Source of the DNA: Hymenolepis diminuta
Lineage: Eukaryota > Platyhelminthes > Cestoda > Cyclophyllidea > Hymenolepididae
Length of the DNA: 64,000 nucleotides
Reading direction: 5' to 3'
NCBI GenBank assembly: GCA_900708905.1
Contig: CAADRB010000023.1
Coordinates: forward strand, 108,295 to 172,294
In this document: positions 1 through 11,779 of the stretch, in pieces
Numbering within the stretch: the first letter of the stretch is position 1
Layout of the letters: each line of letters begins with the position of its first letter
Translations under genes and position numbers: made by a program
The notes under the pieces: model-generated
What the model saw: the letters and a program-made list of their open reading frames with translations, nothing else
Databases searched by the model: none
What the model was told of the DNA's origin: nothing

Positions 1-3000
1 CAAATGACGCTTTAATATAATTTTATCTAAAAATAACTCATATCATAATGATTTTAATGAAGACGGGCTAATATGCAACATAATATTTCCCCTTTGTACC
101 CAAAATCTAAGCTCGATTATTATGAGTGTTTGAAAATAATATCCTAATATAATTATAATTAAATTAAAGTATCCGAATTCAACTAGCACTTTCGTATTCT
201 AAATCAAAATCCCAATACCATAATGGATTTTGTGAAATATGATGTCTCATTTTTTTAAATCTGTGAAAATGAATAAGAATTATCCTTTCTCCTCATCTAA
301 ACATTTTACTTTTCTTAACACATTTTAAATAAAACGGTTACAATGAGAATTTAAATTTAAAATATTGGCAGGTTTTTTCATAAATGACATATAATATAAA
401 TCGACATATCGATACGAAAACGTGCGTCTTATTTTGATATGGTGGTTTGGATCGTTCTGCATTTTGGCGTTGTCGGGTCGTGTTTGTAACTAATACAATG
501 TCTCAGGGGATCTAAGAGTCGGTTACGGTATCCGACGGAGAAGAGTAGATCATAACTTGAGGTATCAGATATTTAATGTTAACGTTAAAATAAATGGCAA
601 TCAATTTCTAATGGGGCATTTCAAAAATTAATTTGAAATTAATGGGTTCTAAGCAATTCAATAAAGCAAATTGCCAAACAAGATTTTTTCAATATAGCTT
701 TCTAACCAAAATTTTAAAAGATGAAAAAGACATTTTTGGTAAGGGTAAAACTATAAAGGTCTCTTTTATTGTGATCGGTAATAATCATTGTTTGACTTGT
801 TGGAGTTAGATAACAACCAACGGTTCGCAGCTAACAAATTACGACAACCAATTCGTAGCTGTTTGAGTAAGAGCTAACAACAATNNNNNNNNNNNNNNNN
901 NNNNNNNNNNNNNNNNNNNNNNNNNNNNNNNNNNNNNNNNNNNNNNNNNNNNNNNNNNNNNNNNNNNNNNNNNNNNNNNNNNNNNNNNNNNNNNNNNNNN
1001 NNNNAGAGGAGATGAACAGGACGTGTAGGAGTCCGCACTGACCAGTGTGTGTTGTCTGGAATAACAAGAGTAGCTGAGTAAGGCCACGCCAGATGTGCCT
1101 TTTACGTGAAGCGAGGCGGTTATAGAAAAGAGGGGAAATCGATGGACGCGCTTAGACATGTCAGACAGGGGTTATGCGTCATGGGGACATAAATGAGGTC
1201 GCTCCAACATCGTGGGCGGAAAAACTGAGGTATTATCGTGGAGAACGCGAATAAAAGGTAATTCTGGAAAATGCACAGAGAGTTATCCTTCAGACTTAAG
1301 CAATAATTTGGCATATAACAATTTAAATATGCTAAAATCTTTGCCCTAATTTCTCTTTCCCTCTTACATCAAGGGAGAAAGCATTTTGGCAAAATATGCT
1401 GAAAAGGCCGTTAAAATACATTTCAAATGAAAATTTTTGTATTTTCGAAATGTGAGTTATTTGATGATAAACTCGGAGACATTTTCGCAGGTTGAGCTTT
1501 GGTTCATTTTATTTAATTTTTCACGTTTTTATTAAGAGTGCACTATTCAGATATATTGGTTTATAGAATAGACGTAGGAAATTCATCTATTCGCTTCTCC
1601 CACTTAATGACCTTGTTTTTTAGAATTGTCTCAATATTTGTTATTGATGTGTTAGAACGCTGAACCTGTTATTTTCGACCCACCAGTTTTATTCCCGTCC
1701 CCTGGTTTATTGATTCTACCCTTCATATTAAGATAAAATAGGATTACAAAACATATTCTGACAGAAATCGTCATTGTTTTAAAATAAATGTATCATTTAT
1801 TTGACATAACAAGGATGCTATTTGAATTTTAGTAAAGGTAAATTAATGTTTCATAATTTCGATAAAGCGTTTCTAAAACTAAGAATGCAAGCTTTTAGTC
1901 ATTCTCCCTATGAAAGAAATCTCCTTATTTTGATTAGAATTTTATGTTAGGTAATTAAATCTAATCAACTACACAAACAGATATTCAAATTATCACAAAA
2001 TTTCAAGAGAGTGAAAGGTATACATGAGTATGAAAATTTAAAAATTGGACCAAAAAACATTAAAGGGTACAAGATAGAGAGATTGCGGGCATTTAAACAT
2101 AGTTAATACCTGCCTCCTCAGCAGTATGGAATTTTGGTTAAGTATATTTCCGGTCCTAAATTCTCATTGATCCGCTGCACATCCGTGCTGGCAAATTCTT
2201 TTCTCCATCATAGCGAAGTTCTAATTTCTCAATAGCAACGTTCGTGTCAGTTTACACTATTTCATCTCGCCTTTACCTCTGGGGTTCTAATTTGAAGATG
2301 ATTATTATTTTCTGTCAGTTATTTGAATGGTTCTTACTTTCTTAAATGTGGACAGCCTCACTCCATAATCTAGGAAATGTAGAATCCTTATCTAATGAAT
2401 GAGCAATAAGCTCTAATTTTTTAAGCCCAAGTAGTTATTTTTCAGTCCCTCAACTTAACTACATTATCTCTTAAAATTGAGGATTTTAAGATTGGTTTAT
2501 TCTTCATTCTGATAGGAAAATTCATTTTTTCTATTTCTCTTGCAAATATGCATTGGGATTTCAAAGTGTCCGTTGATTATTAGGCAACTTGAAGCGAATG
2601 GAGTCCAGTTTCCGTGAAGTGTAATATGACGCATCTAGTGCATCGAATAGGACCAGGTAGGATTTCGAAATATACTTAATATCTATGGCCTACTTTGTAT
2701 CGAGTTCATCTGATGGCTGACTGAAAGAATACTTTTTATAAGCCATTACAATATCTAACGGAAATTTGATCTTTGCATATATTTCGATTTTAAATTGTGT
2801 TTGAAGATTTCATTTTAAAAGCGATCAAATCTCAAAGATAAACTGATTTCTAAATTGGACTAATTACTTGTTAAGGAATTTGTTATCATATTGGAGATTA
2901 GAAAAAGGCTTCGACAAAGGTCGAAGAGGAATGAATAAATTTGAAAAATAATTTTAGGGAATTAATAGAGCAATTTTTCTTACGATTTTTGGGTTTAACA

Positions 3001-5596
3001 TATGTATAAGGTTCTCGGCTTCATATTTGCATGTTAGAGAGTCCAAATTTTGCGTTTCTCGCATGAATTCCTGGATGATTTTATGGATGTTACCAAATAT
3101 ATTGAAGACTAATTTATCCAGAGTAAGAAGGAGAAAAGACGAACGTCGAGTTAGAAGAGTGGCAGGAGCATATATATAGGAGAGAGAAAACTGGAAAAAT
3201 GAAATAGCGTCGATGTTTTTGATGTTATCTAAGTGTACTGCAATAGTCTTATTATAAAGGCAAAAGGGATGTGTTTAGTAGTGGTTCGAAGCCAAGCAGC
3301 AACTTGTAAGGCTCCAACTCATTTTAAAAGTTTAACGATTATCAATCAGTTTAAAATATAAGTGTCAATCCTCAATAACAGCCCTTCCACAATAGTAGTA
3401 AGGACATTAAAATCCCGATACTTGGGCTAATTAGGAGCTAGACTAAATCAAGATAAGGAAAACCCCTTGCGGATCCAATGATCCTTCTAAATCAAACAAG
3501 ATACAGTAGCCTTGTCAAAACGAGAAGATTAAGAATTTGACAACTGGAAATGAATGATAGAGGTAGAGGGAGGAGCAGGAAGAGGAATTGGGAGTAAAGG
3601 AAAAGGCGTCAGAACTGGGCGGGCTCAACCAGGGTTATGAGAAGCAGGCAAAATTAGGTAATAATAAATCGGTTGATAGATTCGACATCCTTTGTTCATT
3701 GATGATTATAGTAGAGCCATACGTCAGTAAGAGTGCAGTTCACAGAACGACAGAGTAGATATATGAGAGACAGCGAGTCAGGAAGCATCGAATATGACAA
3801 AGAAGTTACATTTTAAAATAGGAAATTCGTGACGAGTTGTGGTTGACGTTAAAGCAGATCATTTACATCATTAGGATACGGCTGTGATGAGGCGGAAAGC
3901 GTTTCGATGGATAGTTTGAGAGCTGATCAATAATCGATTTTGACATAAAGTAGTCCTTTGCTTCTCTACGGTATATCGGAGTGGAGGGTACGACTTTAGA
4001 TTTGGCGCGTGGATGTAGTTCAGCGCTTTACGTTTAGGAAACTTTACGACAGACATGTTTTGGTGAAAATGGGAAAAGGCTTACAATTTCACAAAAGGAA
4101 AAGTAGAGCTAGTGGAGATATTCCAGATAGTAGAGACTTTCAGTATACAATGAGTGACAAAAGGGTGGAATGTTCAGCAAGATGAGGGGTATAAAGATGA
4201 TGAGAGAGGTATATGGAGGTATGGGGTCGGGTTCACCGCCAATTGTGAAGATCCATGAGGATGAGAGGGGAAGGGATTATGGAAAGGAATTGGTGGAAGG
4301 AGAAGGACACCAGTACTGAGTATTGATGTAATCAGTACATTTGTACTTGGGAAACAAGCGAAATGAGGTAAGGATAAGATCGTTGACAGATTTGGCTTCA
4401 TATGTTTAAATGCTTAAAATGAAATCTCTAAAGTATAAGGGAGTCTGGCTGTACTGTTAGTCGCCAAAGTAGAATGATCGTCAAAGTCAACCTAATTCAG
4501 TTGAACGGTACGGTTGAATGCCAAATGACCCCTTCACCGACGCTTCGATGGAAGCGAAATAACAGTTAGTTCAAAAAATGTCCTTATTACAACTAAACTA
4601 TCGTAAACTGAAGACACACGAAAATGACTCCGTGAAAAGTGTAATTGAAATCTTTCATGATCTTAAATGCAAAATCTCACTCTGTGGTGCCTTCATTGAA
4701 ATTGGACTATCAGACAGATTTGTTAATTCAGTAGAGGATTGAATTTAGCGAAAGTGACCCTCATTTCAGCGTATATATATATTGGCCTAAATTACTCATG
4801 GTTAAATTCACAAAATTTGTGAAATGATCGTTAATTTTGAGTTCATGCAAAAACTGTCGATAAAGGCAAAATAATTATCGGTTTGTGGATTCAAGAATAT
4901 AATGTAAAGTGCTTTAGTGAGTTAAATCTTTATCTATGTCTTTGTGCTTCATTCATTTCGACTTCATTTATCCTGCGAATCTGTATATACCCCGGCTTTA
5001 TAATCGTAATTAGCCATGCGTCTTCTGTCGCATGATTGTCCAATCATCCCCATTCACCCGCATCCTTATAAGCATCCAGTGAGTACACTCTATTTCCTAC
5101 ATAGAGAAGTTCATGAGGTTCATGAGTGCATGAATGTTTGTGTGAAATTCAAACTTAATTCATACATTCTGGCAGTAGTGTTATTTCATTCCTGTGTGTT
5201 ATATTATTTCATACTTTCTTGTAAACAGTTCAATTCTCAGATACTGGCATGGTATTAATTCTAATACTATAAGGGAGGTTTGGTGGGAAATTTTCATGAA
5301 CTTCTATAACCCTCTGCCATACTTCAAAATACTGCAAGTTCCGAAATTCCTGCATGCAATTTTCTCTAAATTAACAACAAACAACTTATTCAATGGTCGA
5401 AATGCATTTAAAACAACTGCATGCAAATTCAATGCTTTAGGTTTAACATTTATTAATATTATATGAAGAATATTTAACGCTTATTTTGAAAACTTTAATT
5501 ATATATGAAATAGAGGAAATACGAATTATAGTTTAATTTTAACTCATAGTTATTATTAAAGCATAAATAGTTTTAATTCAATTATTTATTTATACA
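1..5596. other. Gene-poor AT-rich region
   Basis: No convincing coding exon is visible on either strand. Open frames here are short, have no protein-like composition I can recognise and lack paired splice signals. The stretch around 3540-4400 is unusually rich in purines on the plus strand (many gga/gag runs) and may be old repeat. An assembly gap lies at 885-1004. A short (at)n run occurs near 4771. Confidence 0.6.
885..1004. other. Assembly gap (120 N)
   Basis: A run of 120 undetermined bases. The left flank (about 820-884) has imperfect internal repetition: a ttcgcagct / ttcgtagct motif occurs twice, each followed within about 20 bases by a ctaacaa motif. A short tandem repeat may therefore have caused the gap. 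Open frames crossing the gap should not be believed. Confidence 0.98.
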
Positions 5597-6271
5597 TTAT
5601 TCCTCAATTGTAAGTAACTTAGCGAAAGTTAAACCTTGGTGTACAACAACCCCAATACCACGTTTCCATGCAATCTGAAAATTCGTTAATGCATCAAATG
5701 CACCAGTTTACAGCTGATAGGAATTGCACTTCACTTTCCTTAAGTTGACTCAGTAGCAACCATATGTCCCGAAACACCGATTTCTTGTAAGGTCCCATCA
5801 TTAGTTATAACTAGTTTCCACTCTGGCATCATGATATCTCCTACGTAACTTGTTGCCCTGGTGAAGTCGGCCAAGGCTGTCTTTCACAATGCACATATGT
5901 TCTTGCCTTTAGACATCCATTCATTCACTCCAATGCATGCATTATTTTGATCATTTGTTGGTAGTAAAATTCTGTTAGTCTCCTTCTCTATTCTAACCTG
6001 AACTTCATCAAAATAACTTATCAAATCTTCATAATGAGAAGAACAGAAGCGAGCGCACTCATTGAAACAAATATAAGTGTAAGTTCTTTTTTAAATATTT
6101 TTAAAAATTTTTCCCGGAATATGCGTGCATTGTCCAAATTCTTACGCAATTGCACAGTATCCACGGATCTGTAGATTTTTAAAATTGATGAAGGGAACAT
6201 TTGGCTCAGTTCTTCATCTAGCATGCGTATTTGCTCTGGATCGCATAAATAATATTTTCTTAAATTGCTGC
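5597..6271 (-). pseudogene. Broken, unidentified protein gene
   Basis: The minus strand holds protein-like sequence in adjoining frames. A stretch opening after a tttattcag acceptor at 6271 contains DPEQIRMLDEELSQMF and later LRKNLDNARIFREKF. The frame then shifts in an A-rich run near 6060-6095 into a second stretch with CARFCSSHYEDLISYFDEVQ and NEWMSKGKNICAL. An in-frame TGA at 5884-5886 follows, and the frame continues as KTALADFTRATSYVGDIMMP. A last exon-like piece of 25 codons (5674-5597) opens after an attttcag acceptor, contains WKRGIGVVVHQGLTFAKLL and ends in TAA. I do not recognise the family. The composition (alternating hydrophobic and charged residues, several plausible helices) is unlike the random frames nearby. 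One frameshift and one stop make a pseudogene likely; sequence error is the alternative. Confidence 0.5.
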
Positions 6272-7182
6272 CTGAATAAACAAGGGACCAAATTTGTAAC
6301 GCTTCAAATAAAAGCTATTGTACAGCCACTGACTTCTGTGACGGTTTTAAAGGAAACAACTTTGGAAATTGAGCATTTTCAGATTAACACCACATTCTGT
6401 GGTTATTTATATGTAACAAAATGAGGAATGAGTTGAATAATAAGGGAAGGATTATCATCAATTAAAAACTGCCGAAAAATATGATGCCCACTATTAGGAC
6501 TCATATTATTAGTAATTGCTTAAGCTAATGTCAATTTATGGCAATCTAATTTTATAGTTTACTATTCCTGCTTACTCGCGCATTTAAATATTGAAAATCA
6601 GCAAAAATGCAAATTTTTTGTATATAGTTAAAATAAAATACTTGTGGTAAGGGTTATTTAGTTTGTATATATGCTAATGATAAGACTGAATTTTTAACAA
6701 TATTGGCACAATAACTTAATTCCTGTAGATCTCCACAATTACATTTTTCGGAGTCTATTTAGTATTCAACCTTCTTAAAATAACTCGAGCCGGAGTAAAA
6801 TTCAACATCATTATATTGACCACCAACATATTAGGGCTGAAAACAATGATTAAGCTTCTCATGTTGATTATTTTATCCCAAGATTAATATTCGAAAGTGC
6901 ATTTTCGTATCGGTTTGCTTGATTCCCAGATGAGATCTTCTCTTCAAATGTGTTAATTAAAGTTAACCTCTAAATTACTTGCTCATAAAGAAGTGTAAGA
7001 AAACAAGTTCAAGATAGCGGAGTTGAGAATATAAACTATCTTAAATACTTAATATTTAGGAATATATTAAAGGACTATTTACTTTATAAAGTTAAATTAG
7101 TTAATTTCATAAAAGTTACGACCTTAGCCAGTCGTGAAATACTAACTAGCCTTATTGTTAAGTACGAGCTTAACGCAAATAA
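6272..7182. other. Intergenic, upstream of CSN3
   Basis: AT-rich DNA between the broken minus-strand gene and the CSN3 start. There may be a further exon of the broken gene on the minus strand near 6280-6400, but it cannot be supported. I see no clear promoter motif. Confidence 0.5.
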
Positions 7183-9035
7183 ATGGATAATTTGATAACA
7201 ACTATTCGAAGAGCTGGAGGTATATTAACCGTCGAATATACTATTTAAAGTCTAGATAATGGTTCGCTTGTTGTATTGTCACTCGAAGGAAATGAGGAAG
7301 TACTGAATAAAAACGTCTCATCTCTGGATCAGTTTGTTGGCCGGTGTGAGACAAACTTTTGGACTTGTGTCCAAGCAGCTGTTATGTAAGATCGTAATTA
7401 ACTTAATTTTCCAGTCTAGCTAAGTTGACTACATGTTCAACAGTAGAGCCTCAGCTGTGTTCAGAAATTCAGACTTTCTTCGAAGCTGCCAATACTGATC
7501 ACCTTCAGCTATCAAAAAGAACAGGTACATACACTATCACAGCTAATAAGCTTCCTCTAGTTAGGAGAATTGGTAACCTACTAACAAAAAAGCTGCTTTC
7601 ACAGTCTTCTGCTATTCGTGGTATTCCCATTTTGCGAACTGCCATAAATCGGATGCAAAACGGTTTGAAGCATCTAACAAGTTTACATGTCAATATTTGT
7701 CAGCTCGCAATTTCCGCCAAATTTTTCAGTCCAGTTATTCCAATTTTAAATGAGGACATTCTTGATGTTGATCCTAATGTTTGTGGTTTATTTGAAATCT
7801 TATTTTCGTCTAGAAAAAAGCTTACTGTATTCAAGACACTCTCCTATATTTCTATTATGGCGGCATGGTATACGCAGCAGTTAAAATGTGGGAACGAAGT
7901 TATAATTTCTTCAATTTAGTACGGTTATTTCCAATTTTGTATTTATTCACAAAACTATAGGCCTGTTCATTGCCTAATTTATTGCTCTCCCATGTCGCAT
8001 ATTCGGCTGCTAAAAAATTCGTTCTCGTTTCTCTTATCCACAAAGGGGAGGTTAGTGGAACTGTTCTTAATTATTCGCTCCTTTTTTTTCTTTAACGTGT
8101 TCTTGTATTTCAATTAGTTCAACCGGACAGATTGTAAAGTCTTTAGCAGAATCAAGGTATGTGCTCAATCGTAAATTTTCGTTCATAATATTATCCATTG
8201 AATTATTATTTGGGTCTTTTTTTCCTTTCTAGGAGCACCTTGAACCATACAGGCGCCTAGAAATCGCTTTTGCCTCACAGAATACATCTTCTCTTCAATC
8301 GGTTATTGCAGAAAATCGGGCTGCTTTTGAACAGGTAATATTGATCATTTCTTCGAATTACTTTCTCTGCTCTTTGTGTAGGATAAAAATCTCGGATTGG
8401 TAAAACAACTGGTTGACTGTCATATCAAATGCAGAATACAAAGCTTAACTGAAGTTGGTCTTCATAATTTTATGAAATTTTTAGACTTATTTTTCGCTAA
8501 CGATAAATGATTTTGTTACCTTGGCTGGATTTGACTCGCCTATCGCTGCTGAGCAAAAACTTATTGAATTGGTAGACTTCAAATGTGCTTTTTTGTACAT
8601 ATATATTCTAACCATTGTGGTTTTTTTTATTTTCTTAGGCTGCTTCGGAATTAATATTCGTTAAAATTGACCATAAATCGGGTTGTGTTCGCTTTCTTGA
8701 TAATTCAGAACGCTATGAGTCCCCCGAAGTGCTGTCGACACTCATTCAAAAGGTAAGGTTCTGGCTTACTTAAACAATTTGGTATTTTCATTCCCTGATA
8801 CCAAGTTATGTTTATTCCTTCGATTTCCTCTTCAGATGAGAGACACTATGAGTTATGATAAGCTCTTGAGGCAAATAAACTCTGAAGAGGAGGTCCGAAG
8901 TGCAAATACTGAAAATGTGAGTTTAAGCTCTAGATTTGCCATTATTATTCTACTACCTGTACACTACTTTTTCCTCAGACTCCCGCATCCTCGATATCTA
9001 CGATCACCACGAAAAGGAAATCTCCTGTGCATTGA
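7183..9035 (+). CDS. COPS3: COP9 signalosome complex subunit 3
   Basis: CSN3 is a PCI-domain scaffold subunit of the COP9 signalosome, which removes NEDD8 from cullin-RING ubiquitin ligases in cytosol and nucleus. Exons: 7183-7219, 7256-7385, 7415-7778, 7814-7918, 7961-8050, 8118-8156, 8233-8334, 8382-8453, 8485-8571, 8639-8752, 8836-8916, 8979-9035. All junctions are GT-AG, all phases agree, and the sum is 425 aa against 423 in human. Diagnostic segments are GIPILRTAINRMQ, HLTSLHVNICQLAISAK, LYFYYGGMVYAAVK and the PCI winged-helix part KNLGLVKQLVDC to KIDHKSGCVRFLD. The C-terminus is a short Ser/Thr/Lys-rich tail. The start was chosen because exon 1 (12 codons plus one base) joins in phase through a 36-nt intron and gives a normal-length N-terminus; that first exon is the least certain part. 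The polyadenylation signal lies six bases past the stop. Confidence 0.93.
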
Positions 9036-9040
9036 ATTTT

Positions 9041-9046
9041 AATAAA
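9041..9046 (+). terminator. CSN3 polyadenylation signal
   Basis: AATAAA begins 6 nt after the CSN3 stop codon, implying a very short 3' UTR. Confidence 0.6.
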
Positions 9047-11779
9047 CATCGTTTGTTTTGCATTCTTCCATTATTTAAAATAAATCGGCTCTTTATATTT
9101 CAACCTTTTTGTTTATTTACTGAATTCACATAAGTCGTGTTATGAAGCTATTCGACTTGATTCCTCCATTTTGGGCTCAATTTTGGTCAGTAATTCGACT
9201 ATAGAAATTGGGATGTCGACATGTTAATGCCGCTCTCTATTTCGTCTATACTTACAAATATTAAGAAATAAAATCGATAATTATATTACAGCTAATTGCC
9301 GTTCGATTTTATCACTTTTCGACTTAAGTCAAATAGGACTTACTCCTTGGTTGTGATTTTGGATTTATAAATAATGCTAACAGAGGAGGACGTTAAAAAT
9401 AAGCAGGCAAGCGGTGCAGCTGTCTTGGCATAAATTTTTGATTTCATATTTTTGCACCTTTCCACTCCTTAATAATGCCCTTATTAGTAATTAAATGAAA
9501 TTAACGATGCAAAAGTGTATTTTAGCTTATCAAATATATTTACCAAATTATCAGTTTTACAGAAATTTAAAGAAAAATATAGAATGCTGATGTCCCATAG
9601 TGTATATTTACTACCTTTCTAGGATTTTAAAATTGATAGGAAGTAAAAACGCATAAAATTAAGGTCGATTTTTTTTTTCCATTTAACCCTATTGGTAGAA
9701 ATCCTATTCCTTTTGATAGGGGATTTAAAGAAACTAATCCTTTTAATTCATGTACATTACAAATAATCAAGCAGGGTGAAAAACTTACAGATTTTGAATA
9801 CGTTCTGCACATATGAACAGTATCTACACACGAAGAACAATTAATAGGTCGAATTCGTGGCAAATGAAGGATCAATCAGAAGTGCGAATTAGTCAAAGCA
9901 CCTTGAATCATCTAAACTCGACTGGTTATCTACTGCTAAGTAAATAGATACGGTTCTTAAATTGTGATCTATCGTTTCAAAGTTCTTTTGCCAGGATTTG
10001 ACCTCAAGCTTCTTTGGTGATATTTCATAACTGTCATCGAAGCTCGTTTACCATTTCACATCATTTCTCTATATCTGCCTCTTCTGACAACTATAGCGTA
10101 GCCAGTTGGCGCTAGCGAAGATGATATCAGGAATCATATTCCTGATAGTAAACTTTAGGGTTCAAACAAACTTATACAAGAAAATCATGATGGACACCGC
10201 TTACTTGATTGGCTATGTCGTCTGACAGAAAAAACGAAAACATTATGAATTGAACCTTAGCATTATCTTTTACACATTCCCCTATGTGACTGGAAAAACA
10301 ATTATCACATTTAAAAAGAAGTATTATCTATCTAGAAATTCGTTACTAGTTGTTTGGTGCACGTTTTACGTAGAATTTAACTTTTCGGCATCCTCTTGAA
10401 TGCATTTCATAAATTTCATCTTTATACAGACGTCCTGCTCGGTCCCTAATATCTATCCATCACCGGTGTCGTCAAGATTCAACTTAACAAGTGTTATAAC
10501 GTGTCGCCAAAATGTTGTAGTATTTGGTCAATCCAATGTTAATCTATATGGTACAACTACTCAGACCCAGAGTGTGATTTAATCACCTAAGACCAATCTG
10601 GTAGACAGACGTTTACCGATGAAAATAAGATTCTATTTATAAACTTGGTATTTCATTTGTCCCCATAGTGATTGGCCAGAGAGGATTGAATTCACCTTTG
10701 GTTGGCATTGAGCGATATGTCAGATTATGATTAGTCAGACAACGGATGAATGGTGGTTGGCTCGTCATCCCCTGACTTCTCATGGTAGTGATGTAGAAGT
10801 GGCATGGCGGTGACGTGTAATTACACTTCCGGTATAGGCTTGAGTATTCTTTCGCCTTCCTATCAATAAGAGCGCTCTTAAAACTTCCCTGGAGTTGAAT
10901 CGAACATTGCTACTTTAAAGCTCATGACTTGGTTTAACTTATTTAACAACTCTGATGTCAGCTTAAAAAATTCAAAACGATACCAATCCAATACTAACGA
11001 TTGATTTGGGTACATTGCAAACGATCTTAGGGAAACTCACATTCCACCACCTTTCATATCAAACGGAATTAACCGCCGGGATTGATCATATACATCAATG
11101 ATAAGAACGAATCTTATGTCCACTAATTTAGCAGGCGGGCACGTTAACCACTCCATCGTCGGTTCTGAGCTTCCTCTATCGCCAAGTTCCGTTTGTTTTG
11201 TTCTGTTTAAGTTCAAATGAGGTAATTTGCGATGATGACGATTATTATTATGGCACAACTAAAATAAAATTAACTGCAGCAGTAAAATGATTAAGTTCAA
11301 AGCTCATATGTACAAATCTACTGATTTGGACTGGTCATAGCTTTGGTCTATGTTGGCCACTAAATGGGTCCCTCGGTCGATTATTTAACCTGCCGTCTAG
11401 AAAGAGCATTGATATATATATGGTTAGCGATCACGTTAACGATAGATTTTCAGTAGAATTTTCATGAAGATGAACTGAAATTTTTCGTGATTCTTCAAAT
11501 TCATCCTTTAGATAGTGTTACTATTAATATATTTTTTGTAATTCAAACGTAATCGAAATTCGAACATTCTATAGACCTTTGCTTCTAGAACTATGTTTGA
11601 TATAGAAAGATATTTGTGTACAGCTATTCAGCTGTATTAGAAGCAGTGTGAGTGAGATTGGATGAGTGACAAAGCGGAGAAAAAACGTCATTCTGCATTT
11701 TTAAACCACCAGTACTAATTCCCTAGATATTAAAATTATTACAAATGATCTCATCTAAAATTACTGTACTTTATAATAG
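9047..11779. other. Intergenic between CSN3 and dynein
   Basis: About 2.7 kb without a supported gene. It should contain the dynein promoter and initiator exon, which I could not place. An exon-like open stretch at about 10431-10579 (+) follows a ttatacag acceptor but resembles no family I know. The part at 10660-10800 holds inverted CCAAT-type motifs and a ggtggttggctc word also found in the tandem repeat at 48393-49125. Confidence 0.5.

Noticed and set aside
831..1159. Minus-strand open frames of 78 and 106 codons
   Set aside because: They run through 120 undetermined bases and have no recognisable sequence on either side.
5016..5466. Overlapping plus-strand frames of 80 and 90 codons
   Set aside because: Low-complexity hydrophobic translation from AT-rich DNA, no conserved motif and no splice context.
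10400..10582. Orphan exon-like frame after a ttatacag acceptor
   Set aside because: The composition is plausible, but no partner exon or recognisable family was found, so it was only mentioned with the intergenic entry.
11661..11711. Candidate dynein initiator exon beginning ATGAGTGACAAAGCG
   Set aside because: The only possible donor leaves the wrong phase for joining to the exon at 11780.
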